Shown: positions 11,314-22,910 of the stretch, piece after piece
Layout of the letters: each line of letters begins with the position of its first letter
Position numbering within the stretch: the first letter of the stretch is position 1
Source of the DNA: Portulaca oleracea
Lineage: Eukaryota > Streptophyta > Magnoliopsida > Caryophyllales > Portulacaceae
Assembly: GCA_029582165.1 (NCBI GenBank)
Contig: CM055868.1
Span: 18,348,391-18,412,390, forward strand
Direction of reading: 5' to 3'
DNA: 64,000 nucleotides
The notes under the pieces: generated by a model
Databases searched by the model: none
The model's input: the letters and a program-made list of their open reading frames with translations, nothing else
What the model was told of the DNA's origin: nothing
Made by a program: the position numbers and the translations under genes

Positions 11314-12849
11314 CTAGTGTTAAACCCATGCTATACACGGTTATATTAAAAAATAAATGTTTGAATTTAATAATAAAACCTTATAATATAAATATATGTA
11401 CAAAACAAAAAATAAATCTATCCACAATGTAAATTTTATTACATTGTTCAATAAACATATAAATAAATTGTTCCAAGGATTGTATAGCACATATCTTATT
11501 TGTAAAAAGTGTGACAGTAAATATAAATAAATGATATTTTCGAATCAATTTTATAACATATAAGTTGCAAGTAGAAAAAAATACAATCCAACTCAAAACC
11601 TTGTAGATAGCTATCCATAATAATGAAAATAAAAGAACCATATATTATAAATGAATCTCTTAACTGAAATATATCAATTCTATCATTATTGATGAGTAAG
11701 GTACATGTCATGCACCCTTTCATTAACATTATTGATGACTTTAAAGTGCAAACTTAAGAATAACTATAGAAACACAAACTCAGCATTCACTGTTGAGATA
11801 CATCAATAACAACTTAAGGAATTTATACATAAGCAATATAATAACTTGAGGCGTTGCGCTCTGAAGCTTACATCTTCCGCCGTTTGATACGTCAAAAGAC
11901 ATGATATGATATCCATATGACAATTCAACATCCAAATTACAAAGTTAAGTAAAAACAAAAATCTTAACTGAGAAATCAAACTCAAAATACAATGAAACTC
12001 ATAATTGAAAAAAAGGGGAAAAACCCTAACTGCTGATGTATCCTCTTCCATGAAATCACCCCTCGCTATCGTTGGACACCCGACCACTGCCTCTTGACTA
12101 TCATGTCCGACCAATATCGACCCTTTCAGCACAGATGCGACACACTCATGGGACCTTAAAATCATAAAATTTGCCACTTTCGTGTACGAATTCTATACAA
12201 ATTTTAACTCCAAGCCCTAAATTCATCCAAAATTCACACCATATCCTCATTCACTGCAAATCTCTCACCCAATTGCAAAAAAAAAAAAAAAATATTATGG
12301 AGAGAAAGAAGCATTAATAACATCAAAGTTGGATGAAAAACAAGTGGTAACACCGTTGCGGAAACATTATTATGGAGAGAGGATTTTCCTTTTAGGAAAA
12401 TGTAGAATTCAATGGTTGCTTCAAATTGATAGTACTTTTCGAAAACTAACCTGTTTGTATTTGTGGGTTTACCGAGAATTCAATAGTTACTTCAAATGTT
12501 AATAGTTGACAGATTAGAAGAAAATGAAAGATGTTTCGATATTTATATATTAGGTCGAGATGTGGAGTCCTAATTGAATTTGGGTGAGAGGTAGAGTCTT
12601 AATTAAATTTGGGTGTGAGTTAGACTCCTAATTGGGTTGGTAAGTAGATTTCTAATTAGATAAGGTAGACTCTTAATCTGATTAAACTTCTTGTTTATTA
12701 TTTTTTTAAATCGTTTTTTCTATTATTTCATGGGCGGGAATACTTTACTGTACTTTTAAATCGATTTTTTTTTTCTTTAATTTGATTGGCCGATAACCCC
12801 TACAATCACTTTGGGTTGAGTATTTCAAATTTCGAATATATTATTTTTA

Positions 12850-12889
<40 letters not shown>

Positions 12890-12891
12890 GA
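11314..12891 (-). mobile_element. Possible older Helitron (D)
   Basis: CTAG at 11314-11317 is followed by AAACCCATGCTATACACGG, a decayed version of the hairpin seen at 472, 1545 and 5383, again next to a TTA tract. The right end is placed at TATAGA before a TTA tract (about 12886-12891), preceded by TTTGATTGGCCGATAACCCC, which resembles the 5' region of the younger copies. The interior contains a 124-codon minus-strand frame (11803-12177) without a known domain. It is tentative because both ends are diverged. Confidence 0.35.
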
Positions 12892-12935
12892 TTATTATTA
12901 TTATTATTATTATTATTGTTGTTGTTGTTGTTATT
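12850..12935. repeat. TTA/TTG microsatellite
   Basis: Long TTA tract interrupted by TAGA and followed by TTG triplets. Confidence 0.95.
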
Positions 12936-13683
12936 ACTATTAATTTTATTGTTATTATTATTACAACTACCTGTTGTCGTCGTCGTCGTTAAGTTAATTA
13001 TTGTTAATCCAAAAACATTAATGCCTATTATTATTGTTACTATTACTACTATACCTACTTATTTTATGATTTAATTGTTAGTTTAATTAATATATATTTG
13101 ACAGTAGTACATGAAGATAGGAAAAGGCAAAGTGAATTATATATTGTCCTACATCGATAATTATTCAACCATATATATGATTATATATTAATACAAATCT
13201 TAGATGTAGATATTGTTTATCTATTCACAAGTTAATACTTGTATTTGTGATTTAATTTGATTACTTTTGCTCTTTATTAATACTTATGCCTATATATATA
13301 AGCTGTAAATAAGTAATGACCTTTCACAGTTTTCTAAGCTCATTATACACTAATTATTAATACTATTGTATTATAGGTTGGGGCCAACACTTCTTATTCT
13401 CTCATATAATGCTTCAGAAACATTTAAAGCTTCCATTTTAAACTTGTGTTTATATGAAATATTATGTTAGAAAAAATCCAAATAAAATATTTATTTTGTA
13501 TTAGTTATCATAATAATTTTACTTGGTATACATGCTCATTATATATTTTGACATAAGCAAATAATTGAATAATAGAATCATTAAAATTAAATTAAAATTT
13601 AAGTTAATGTAAAAAATATCTATTTAACATTAAACTTTTAAATTTTATATTTATAATTGTCGGGTCAACGTGTTGATCAGACT
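12936..13683. other. AT-rich spacer, no gene seen
   Basis: Short GTC and ATT triplet runs near 12973-12990. No credible coding or RNA signal. Confidence 0.4.
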
Positions 13684-13684
13684 A

Positions 13685-13757
<73 letters not shown>
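13684..13757. repeat. TA microsatellite
   Basis: About 36 uninterrupted TA units. Confidence 0.97.
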
Positions 13758-13758
<1 letters not shown>

Positions 13759-13759
13759 G

Positions 13760-14590
13760 AAAATTGGATTCTAATAATCTCTACTTTCACCAATGACAAT
13801 TCACAATGACTGCATTTTCACTTCAGATTCTCATTCAAAAAAAATAAAATTGGATTGTAGTGGTAAAATCCACCTCCACATTCTTCTTATTTTTTCATTC
13901 CTACTATATTGTTTTTGTTTTTTTAGTTCGCCCTAGAAAGTTAATGAATTGTAGTTTCTAAAACATTTTTTAAATTATTTTTTTGAGACTCCGAATAATT
14001 ATTATGATTTTTTAAAAATAATAAAAGTGAAAAAATCGTAAAAAAAAGTAAAAAAAATGAAAAAAATTGGGAGAAACGCTGTAAATTCATTGAAAATCAT
14101 TGTGAAGTGTTATACTAAGTTTTGAATCAAATGCAACACAAAATCTATGGTTCTCTCGAAAATATCCCACTACAATCCAATTTTTTTTTTTTGACCACCA
14201 GAATACAAAGTGAAAGTACGGTCCACCATTGTCTAATTGGATGGCAATAATCGAGAGTATACCCTAAATATCATAGATTTTGTGTTGTTTTTGATTCAGA
14301 TGTTTGTATAACACTTTACCACAATTTTTAATGAATTTACAACACTTCTCCCAATTTTTCTCATTTTTTTTTCAATTTTTTATGATTTTTTCAATTTTAT
14401 TGTTTTTAAAAAAAATCATAATTATTGCTCGGAATCTTAAATTAAAAAATGTTTTAGTAACTACACTTCATTACCTATCCGGGGGCAGGAATGAAAAAAA
14501 CAAAAACAATATGGGGTAGGCATGAAAAAAAATAAAAAAAAATGTGGTGATGGATTTGATACTACTACAATACAATATATATATATATAC
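13760..14590. repeat. Long imperfect inverted repeat (fold-back element)
   Basis: The left arm (about 13855-14160: ATTGTAGTGGTAAAATCCAC, CATTCCTACTATATTG, AACACAAAATCTATGG) is reverse-complementary to the right arm (about 14270-14565: CATAGATTTTGTGTT, TATCCGGGGGCAGGAATG, GATGGATTTGATACTACTAC). The centre (14160-14260) is itself similar, inverted, to 13775-13870, so one fold-back may lie inside another. It is AT-rich and its ends run into TA tracts. Open frames here are products of the repeat. Confidence 0.7.
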
Positions 14591-15379
14591 TCCAATTTAT
14601 TAATTTTTAGTTAAGTTTAAAAAATGTAATCATTATTTTTTCAAGAAATACAATGACTTTGTTTTTTGATGATATAGGAAAAGAAGTGAATGAGATAAAG
14701 TGAAAAATGTGGGCTAAAATGAAAAAGGTGGAAATGTAAGAAATTCAAAAATAAGGTGAGATGAAGTGAAAAAAATGGGATAAAGTATTAGAAAAGTAAG
14801 ATGAGATAAAGTAAAAAGTTGAAAATAAAGATATTTTAAAGTGAAAATTGTGAGACATAGTATATTACACTTAATACGAAAAGAAAGATATTTTAAAGTG
14901 AAAAGTGTATAAGGATGGGAGATGTATGACTAATTTTGTCCCACACTAATAAAGAACGAAGCTAATGTTATATTAATACGAAAATATTACAATTAGATTT
15001 GTAACGAAAATAATATATTACAATAAGAATATAATGTAAGTAATTTTTAATAAAATATGTTATAAAAAAATTCACAATTAAGTAATAACATTGACAAACA
15101 TATTACATTTATTAACTACAAATTACTCTCTCCATTCCTTAATATTTGTTATTCTTGACTTCTTACGATCTCCAGTATAAGACTTTGATCATCATTTTCT
15201 AATTATATACAACAACAACAACAACAACAAACTCTTAGGGGAAACACACTTGCATGCCGTTTGAGGGATCCAGATGTAGGCAATCCCCCCTTCCTCCCCT
15301 CCGTCTTCCCCCCCCCCCCCCCACAATGAACTATTGTCCATGAAGAGGTCGATTCGTGCGGATCCAAGAAAACCTTTCG
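14591..15379. other. Spacer with Stowaway-like end and homopolymer runs
   Basis: Purine-rich DNA, then TACTCTCTCCATTCCTTAAT near 15124 (Stowaway-like), an AAC run (15209-15229) and a run of about fourteen C (15309-15322). No gene. Confidence 0.45.
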
Positions 15380-16611
15380 GAAAACACCCCTTTGCCTTTT
15401 CAATTCCCTCAAGATCGTTGTCAGGATGTTAGCATGGATTTCATAATGGCTTTACCTAGGACAGTTTGTGGTGTTGATGCTATTACGGTTGTTGTAGATT
15501 GGTTTTCAAACATTGATCATTTTATTGCTTGCTCAAAGACCGACGATCCTGATTACATTGCTCATTTGTATTTCTAGGAAACTATCGAGCTACATGGCAT
15601 TCCCAAGACTATTGTGTTCGATCGATATACTAAATTCATGGGTCGTTTTTTGGAGAACATTATGGACGATGTTGGGAACCAAGCTCTTGTTTAGTACCGC
15701 TTATCACCGACCAATAAATAGTCAAACTAAAGTGGTGAATAGGGTGGTGGGTTATCTTCTATGGAACTTCATCAAGAGAAATGTGCGAGAATGGAATGTT
15801 TGATCGCCACTTGATGTGTTTGCCTTTAACAAGACACAATCCTATGCTACCGGAATCTCTCCATTTAAGGCTTTGTATGGGGTGAATCATATTTTTCCTA
15901 TTATCACATACCAATTGATCGATGTTCAAGGCAATGAGGTCTTTTCTAGAGGCAAGGAAATCAAGAAGGTTCATCAACAAATGAGACAAGAATCAAGAAA
16001 GTGAGTCAGATGTACAAATTTCGAGTGAACGAGAATACGAGGAGTTATTCCTTTTAACCTTGTGATCTAGTTTGGCTTCACTTGCGCAAGAAGCAGTTTC
16101 CATCTTTGAGGAAGAACAAATTGCTAACAAGCATAGTTATTAAAATCCCGATCTTGATCATCCAATAATTTTATGATAAAAAAATCCTCGATGTGATTTT
16201 ACTAGCTACATTTTGATCCACGATCATATACGGGTTAATTGCGATCCTAAATACCCTATGGATCCGAGTTATTTTAACAACCTTACTATCAAGGATTGAT
16301 GGTTGTTCAAGGTGATTGAAAGGATCGGGGATGGAGCCTACAAGTTAGAGTTGCCTGGCGAGATGGAGAATGTGTCATCTACTTTCAGCATCAAGGATCT
16401 CACATTATATCTTAAGGAGGAAGAGGAGCATGAGGATTTAAGGGCAAGTTCTTCTCGAGAAGGAGAGGATGATGCAGACCTGACCCCCCATCTTACTCGG
16501 GGTCACTTGATCATTCTGGGACTCGGGGAAGAGGCCATCATCAAGAGCACTACCCAAGACCTATCAACATTCATTTTGAGATTTGGGGCAATTCCATTTA
16601 GGAGTGTTTAA
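15380..16611 (+). pseudogene. Ty3/gypsy chromovirus-type integrase remnant
   Basis: The C-terminal part of a Ty3/gypsy Pol is spread over several frames. The integrase core begins at VSMDFIMALPRT (first catalytic Asp retained), continues with IDHFIACSKTDD and LHGIPKTIV (second Asp in the following FDR), then FSTAYHRPINSQTKVVNR. In that last motif the expected catalytic Glu of QTEVVNR is Lys. FNKTQSYATGISPFKALYG follows, then the C-terminal module (FKVIERIGDGAYKLELPG). Stops and frameshifts break it, and the RT and RNase H parts are missing upstream. Integrase inserts the cDNA into the genome, but this copy cannot. It leads directly to a polypurine tract and LTR. Confidence 0.85.
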
Positions 16612-16654
16612 GAGAGTGCAAGCTACTTGGGCTATTTTCGAGGCCCGCAAGTGT

Positions 16655-16666
16655 CTCTGAGGGGAG
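16655..16666 (+). other. Polypurine tract before an LTR
   Basis: GAGGGGAG lies directly before the LTR start TGCCACATCC, the site where plus-strand DNA synthesis begins in LTR retroelements. Confidence 0.65.
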
Positions 16667-17941
16667 TGCCACATCCTCAAAATAAAATAAGGATGAAGTA
16701 TCATAGGATGAGATTGACAAAATCCAAATCATGAGTGACTCACCTTCCCAAGACCCCGAAGGCTTAGCCGTGTCTTTTCAATTTGAAATGGGGTGCTGGG
16801 GGTAGTTTAAAGAGGATTCCTGACCAACGGATGTTGCTTCTGGTCCTTAACGGAACCATTTCCGAGCCTCATAAGGCTTCTGAGATTTCTTCAGCACAAA
16901 TAAGCCAACAAAGTCAAACTTGACTTCCTTTTGAGCTCCAAACGGTCACACTTCGACCATGAGGATATTTTGGGTATTTCATAGCCAAGGAAGATAGACC
17001 CGAGTTCGACTCCGAGGTGTTTTGGATCCTAGTGGTCATTAAGGAGCGGCATAGACTTTTCTCTTGGAACAAGCAAGGAGAAAACTGACATTAGGGGAGT
17101 CACGATCATGACCTAGAGCCATGCTCGCAACCAACATGTCGCGCCCTTGACGTCCTTCCCTTCCTGCCAGGAACCTTGGAATTGTGCAAAAGAGTCATGT
17201 TTGTGACTTGCTTGGTCGCGGCCTCGACCCCACGACAAGGAGAAATCTTGTTCAACAATCGCCCTAGGTTACACCCGCGACCACCAGAATTGCGACCATG
17301 ACCAACACATGGTCATTCCATGACCTAGAGGTCGCGCCTTTTACCCTTCGAACGACACCCTTATGTTCAAGTTCCCGAATGAGGTTACGCCCATGACTTG
17401 GACGTCACGCCTGAAACTTATCTATGAAATTTCAAATGTCATTCGACATGACGATGACACCTACGACGTAACTATGAAATTGGGGTTTCAGGAGATTTCC
17501 ACTCTTTTGTTTCTGCCCTTTCCTGTAATTCCCTTTTTACCCTTCCCCTTATGTTATGGAAATCCCTTCATTGAAGGGGTTCTTTTATAATTGTAAACCT
17601 CAAGTCTCTTTCCACCTCAATGCCACCATAAATACATGACATTTGGAAGGAAGAAGGCATTAAATGGTTATGAATGAAATTTGAAGAAGCTTTGCTTTCT
17701 CCTCCTCTCTCAAAATATTGTTAACTTTATGTGTTTCATCAATGGTGGTGTTGCAAGTCTCCCCTTATAGAATTTGTGGTGCCATAGCCTTTGGTATAAT
17801 CTTGGTGGGTTACAATTATTGGGTGGTGGATTTCATTTATCAAAGTCCATACCGGGTTCAAGGTTGTTTTCTGGGTTCAAAATCATTATCCTCGATCATC
17901 TCCTACTTAGGCATCGTCAAATCACACCGCGATTTCCTTCA
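16667..17941 (+). mobile_element. Chromovirus LTR (1.27 kb)
   Basis: Begins TGCCACATCCTCAAAATAAA after a polypurine tract and ends GATTTCCTTCA, directly before a tRNA-Met-like primer site. U3 carries repeated GC-rich words (GCGACCATGACC, GGTCGCGGCCTCGACC, GGTCGCGCC) at about 17100-17400, and TATA-like ATAAATACATG lies near 17630. With Pol on its left and a primer site on its right, the LTR serves as the 3' end of one element and the 5' end of another. Open frames inside it are not genes. Confidence 0.75.
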
Positions 17942-17942
17942 T

Positions 17943-17960
17943 TTAGTATCAAAGCTCAGG
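17943..17960 (+). other. Primer-binding site, tRNA-Met type
   Basis: TTAGTATCAAAGCTCAGG resembles the common TGGTATCAGAGC primer site, one base past the LTR end. The 148 bp that follow are leader sequence cut off by the LTR starting at 18109. Confidence 0.65.
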
Positions 17961-18455
17961 TTAGGGATTTTCTTGAGTTATTCATCAAGTTCAAAGTTAG
18001 GGTTTCAATTTCTAAGTATTTCATTCTTGTTGAAATTGGGATCCCCCATCTCCTATGAATCTCCAAGTGTGTTGAAGTTATTGTTTTTGTTGTTGTTGGA
18101 GCTATAATTGTTTAGATACCAAGTTTTGTACCGGGAAAAGTGTATAAAAAAACTGTGAGCAATAAAAAAAGAGGCTAGAATGAATGCAAAGCCACTGGGT
18201 CTTTCTCAATCAAAAACCATTGGGCTCAATCAAAAGTCATCGGGCCAACCCACCATAAAATCCTTCATTTTTCGCCCTTTCTTTATACATGTGCTCACTA
18301 TTTCGAATCCCATTTCTTCCACATGTCTCATTGGTCTTATTTCTTTTCATGAGGGTAAAGTGCACATCATAAGCTTTCCAACGCCTTTTGAATTGCCTCA
18401 ATCGGAGTCCGGATGAAAGAGTTATGGCCGTGTGAAATTGAACTAGCCTAACATC

Positions 18456-18775
18456 AAGGTCATGCGGCCTTGACTAGTTTGTTGGCCCAGAACAGGCTGC
18501 CAAAGTCGCATGGCCTTGGTAGTGCAGGCCCCACAGAGCCTACCAAAACTGCGTGGCCTTGGCTAACTCACAATGAAGGCCCAAAGCGTGCAAACAGGCC
18601 CCTGAACGCTGTCAAGGCTGCATGCCCTATGTAGCTACAGATGGCGACCCGCATCCCACCAAATCAGCAATTCGTGCACTAGATTCCTATAGGCCGCATG
18701 ACCTTTCCTGTTCAAATTGATTTTCGCGCGCCTCGGCGCCTTTCACTCATGCAAAGTCAATGGCCATGTGGCCTT
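18456..18775. repeat. Six near-palindromic GC-rich words in U3
   Basis: 16-17 bp words at 18456, 18502, 18545, 18614, 18690 and 18759 approximate AAGGCCGCATGGCCTT, some in the reverse-complement form AAGGCCATGCGGCCTT. Spacing is 43-76 bp, and the array ends about 70 bp before the TATA box. Confidence 0.8.
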
Positions 18776-18845
18776 GGTGGTGATTAGGGGTATGAAATGG
18801 GGATCATGCCCCACCTCCTTCCATGATCACACCCTCTCTTCCACC

Positions 18846-18853
18846 TATAAATA
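18846..18853 (+). promoter_or_regulatory. LTR TATA box
   Basis: CACCTATAAATA context, shared with the LTRs at 36718 and 52000. Confidence 0.7.
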
Positions 18854-19829
18854 CACCTCATTCTCATAATCGAATTCATCAACAATCATTCTCAACTTCT
18901 CTCTCAAAATTCCTCTCCTATTCTCAACTATTCTCTAATAAAAGTCCCAAAGTTATCGTGGTGTTGGTATCCGAAGCCACCCAACGCAACGTTTCGATTC
19001 TTCGTCCGCTTCATTTGCACTTGTGATCAAGCAAGGTTTGATCATTTGTTTGTTTGTCATTTCAGAATCATGTAATCATATTGATTGATAATCTTTGTAC
19101 ATTATTTTGTAAATAAACACGATACTTGCATGACGTGAATAAGATATTGTAAAACCTTTTAAACTTCTCCCTACTCTCTTTCATTTCAAATTCGATTTTA
19201 GTAGAGTATTTTTTTAAAGCAGGCGAATCCGAGAGTTGTTTAATTCTTGGATTCGTAACCTTACCCCTGGGCTCAGAATTCAGGTTCGTAGACCGGAGTT
19301 TATTTATTTTTGTGGTTCGTTGATTTCCTTAAATCAACTAGCGACTCCTTTGGCACCTTAACCTGTATAACTCACCTCTTGCGTTCATCATTTTAGTTCA
19401 ATAAAGATGGATCAATATCATCCTCGACATCCATATTGAAGAGCCAACCCAAGAGAAATGGGTGTAGAACCCAGCCAAGACCATGCGACCATGATTGATT
19501 TCTACCCCCTTTCTCCATGGCTGGGCACCAATGGGTCCTTGGCCTGACCCCTGTTAGTCCAGTGACCCCAGGGCCCCCTTTTGGCCACAATTTGGATCCG
19601 AGCTTGATATGATTCGACATCGTTGAACCGAACTGATTGAACTTCGAGAGAGTTAGCACGTGTAAGGTACACAAAGAATTGAAGGAAAAGGGTTTCATTT
19701 AAAAAATAAAAATATCCTTATTTTAGAATTAAGCAGCCTTGGTTGGATCTCAATCACAACCTAAGTAGCGCAACGGGAAAAAGAAAGGTGTACAATCTCT
19801 CCCTTTTTACTGGGGTCCTATAGATTTAA

Positions 19830-20965
19830 CTTGAAAAGAGGGTTAAAATTGAAAAAATCGATTTGTTTTGAAATTGTAAAAGGGAGAAATTTGATTTGTT
19901 TCACAATTTTATTATTCTTTAGGCATCTTGCATAGGCTACTCCCGCGTCTTTTGATAGAGGAACACAGAAGCGTTGGTTTAGGATTAACCTAGGATTTAT
20001 CTAGAGAGCAGGTGCCCACTACGTGTGTGATGCACCCTACATCACCAAACATTTGGTCTCTTTTCTCACCCATGTTACACTCCAAAGCTTCCTTGAAGTC
20101 CGACGAGCAACACCTCATGCATTTTTCCTATAAATTCCATAAAGGTGACGTGCACTGAGGCAAGAACATGTTGTACCTCATCTTATCCCCAACTTAGTAA
20201 TCCACAAACTTAGAGCCTCGGTTAGAATTAACCCTCATTTGTATGATATGTTCTTGGTGTACCAATATTATAAAAAAAATAAATAATCATAAACAGAGTT
20301 GAGTTAGCCCATTTTATGTTGGATATTACATTAGCCCGCATAGAATCACTTTAGGAACCACAGAAATGGGCCTAGGATAGAGGCAATGTTGCTTGGCCTT
20401 CTGCTCCAGTAGACCCATCTGCGACCCAGTTACCTCATTGTGTTGCCCATGCAAAAGCCACAAGCTAGACGACTTTCGCCTTTTCTGGCCCGTTGATTTT
20501 TGCTGGATCACCCAATTAGGTTTCCTAGGTCCGATCTTGTATGTTGGTTCTGTCCGGTCCTTTAAGATATCCTTCTGTCTGAATTTCTATTGCATCTTTT
20601 ACTCGGATCTGAGCCCATAAACTTGTTGTGACTCGATCCAAGTAAAGAACTCAATGGTTATTCTTGTTGTATATCATCAAGTTAAGTCCATATAGAGTTA
20701 GGCCATGCACTCCCAAAACTGGGTGAGTCATCCTTGTATCAACATAAAGGTGTTGAGTCTATTAGGGTCCCATATAGGTCTTCTAAGACATGCATGCATC
20801 GGGTAAAAAGCGTTAGAGTCAATTATTGAGCCACTAACAAATTTCTATGCAGGCAAGATAGGAGATCGATTTTGCGCCTGCATCAAAGATCCAAGCACTG
20901 GTCGACTGACTCCAAATCTGAACTACAACCCGTCCAACATCTAAGTTACAGCTCGAAAGCATACA
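19830..20965 (+). other. 5' leader of Tat element 1
   Basis: Non-coding. Parts (20690-20830) match the leader of the Ogre element at 48461-48580, for example the 'GGCCATGCA..GAGTCATC' and 'CCATATAGGTCTTCTAAG' stretches. No clear primer site was identified; GGCTACTCCCGCG near 19936 is a weak candidate for a decayed tRNA-Arg site. Confidence 0.5.
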
Positions 20966-22308
20966 ATGGCTGAGGAATGATTCCAGCAAATCCCCATCCA
21001 AGGGGCTGAAGCTAACATCTCAAAGCAAATAGAGGATCATTACACTAAGATACAAGACCTAGTCTTTGCGAATTCCCTCGATCATGGGCAAAAGATCGGG
21101 AAGAGGTTCCATCAGAAGTAACAAGTGATGGATGGCATGTTATATGCTATCACTAAGATCAACGAGAAGTTGAGCCTAAATATTGAAGGAGATGATTATG
21201 TGGTGGAAGTCCATGGTACAAATATTAGCCCGAATCGTGAAGATACCTGCAGGGGATGAGTAAGGGGGTTCAGGATCATTCAAAGGGAAATCCAAAGTGG
21301 CCGTGGAGATTCCCAAAGTTATGGAAGATCCTGCTGTAAAGGCCTTAGAACAAAAGTTGCAGAGTCCTACCAAGATAATGAGCACTGTTCCGACCTTTGC
21401 TGACAAATACACAAATGTGCCTTTGCCTATGCATTAAGTCAAGAAAGTGGTCGACAAAGTTGAAGTGCCCAACATCAAGTGGAAACCATCTGAGAACCCT
21501 ACTCACCACATCGAAGAATTCATGCGATTGACACCTCTCAACAGGATTGATGTTGACTTGTTCTCTACAGTCTTCGCATCCATCCTAGGTAAGCCCAAGT
21601 TTTGTACCATGCCCCATGACCTCAACTCAAGGTTGGCTGGAATAAGTTGTTTAAGGCCTTTATCAATAACTACAATCGTATCCAGAAGAAGCAGGCACAA
21701 TGGATGACTTAACAACCATGAAGCAAAGGGAAGACGAGTCCTTCTAGGATTACTTCGAAAGGTGGGACATCAAATTATCTCACGTCAATGAGACGATACC
21801 CTTGCGCTTACAATTATCAACCTTTAAATAGAGTCTCAAGAGTAGCATGGCTCGGTGCTTGGGATACCATGTGATCAAGGACTTCGACTACTTGAAGGAC
21901 TTTTTCTTCCAACTCGAGACCATGAACAATGAGAAGGTTGCCGCCCAAGGGTAGAAGAATTCTAGTCCTACTAGGAGGGCTACTGGTTCACCCAGCCACG
22001 CACCTAACAGAACTGAGACTAATGTAATTCAATTAGGAATTCAACCAAAGTACGACCATTACACCCCTCCTGACACCACCTACGTCAATGCTTTTCCTCA
22101 TATCTTAAGGAATAACCTGATTGAGTTGCCTTTACCGAGACTTGAGCCAAAAATGAAGTACCCAAGTTGGGATGACAATGCATTCGACAACTATCACATG
22201 TGTGAAGGACATGACACCGAGAAGTGTTGGACCTTAAAGAATAAGATTGAAGGTATGATTCGGACAAGTGAATTTCCTTTACCGAAAGCAGCACAAAAAG
22301 CCAACTAG
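20966..22308 (+). pseudogene. Tat-type gag remnant
   Basis: Decayed gag in several frames. Near 21500 it has the capsid-like stretch HHIEEFMRLTPLNRIDV, corresponding to HHLWEFNRLMPLRGIGT in the Ogre gag at 49110. Later come MKQREDESF and DYFERWDIKLSHVNETIPL, then CEGHDTEKCWTLKNKIEG (22200-22250), the zinc-knuckle-like region typical of Tat gags. Gag forms the virus-like particle. In-frame stops occur throughout, starting a few codons after the ATG at 20966. Homology stops near 22440, and no pol from this element is in the window. Confidence 0.75.
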
Positions 22309-22439
22309 TGTAACGACCATACAGGAGCAGTCAATAGGGAAAGACAACACCGCAGGAAGAGGACTTTGAAGTTATCTAGAGTCTCCATTCCTTTGAGAAT
22401 TTTGTTTCAGAGTTAGTTAAGAGAGGCATTCAATCGGTG

Positions 22440-22910
22440 TTCGGTCATAGAAATTGGGGTAAAAAGAGTAGGGTTGTCGTACCTTAGGGATGGTGTGTTA
22501 GGTTTTCAGGAAATTGATTTGGTAAGGGTTTCAAATTGTAGGAAGCAGTAACTAATTAAACTAAATTGATTATGAATTGAAAGCAAGAACAAGAAATCAA
22601 AACCTAACTAAAGAAACTAAACTAGAAAACAAGAAAACAAGAGCATAATCAAGAAAGCCATTAAAAACACTCAAGAACGAAGAATGTAAAAACTGATTTT
22701 AATACTGAAATCAAAGAAACGAAATTATACCTAGAATGCATTATGCTAATCTTGAATCTTGAAATCTTAAATCTTTAATCACGAATCTTCCCCCGAACAA
22801 ACAAGAAAAAGTGTGGTTTGGATTACTAAGATTGCTCGAATCCTCACCTGAAGGGAGAATTTGAGGAACCTTAATCCTCCTCTTCACTAAAAATCAGATT
22901 TTTGGTGTGG
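22440..22910 (-). mobile_element. Left piece of a reverse-oriented LTR-like sequence
   Basis: Non-coding, A-rich on the plus strand. It continues at 30724 on the other side of the inserted chromovirus, as shown by the shared TGTGG at the junctions. Its outer end near 22440 is not defined. Confidence 0.4.
22906..22910. repeat. Target duplication TGTGG, left
   Basis: Identical to 30724-30728; flanks the full-length chromovirus 1. Confidence 0.9.

Larger units (their letters stand above)
18109..19829 (+). mobile_element. Tat-type LTR, copy 1
   Basis: Starts TGTTTAGATACCAAGTTTTG, the start type of plant Tat LTRs. U3 holds six copies of an AAGGCCGCATGGCCTT-like word. TATAAATA is at 18846-18853. 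A conserved downstream block follows (GGCGAATCCGAGAG, TTGGATTCGTAACCTTACC, AAATCAACTAGCGACTCC). The 3' limit is set at GGTCCTATAG by comparison with the LTR copy ending near 53346, but it may lie about 100 bp further on. A homologous copy is split over 36048-45230. A decayed gag follows downstream, so this is the 5' LTR. Confidence 0.7.

Noticed and set aside
11803..12177. 124-codon minus-strand frame in possible Helitron D
   Set aside because: The first 45 residues look non-random but match no family I recognise; the rest reads like intron. Too weak to call a gene.
13684..13757. The long TA tract as an origin or scaffold element
   Set aside because: A plain TA microsatellite explains it; no other supporting motif.
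17718..18107. 129-codon open frame
   Set aside because: It spans the LTR end and primer site; hydrophobic low-complexity translation without a domain.
19341..19360. Primer-binding site at CTAGCGACTCCTTTGG (and similar at 44122 and 46493)
   Set aside because: It resembles the tRNA-Arg core, but in the Ogre LTR a better site follows at 46889, and a solo LTR copy continues well past this block, so it seems to be U5.
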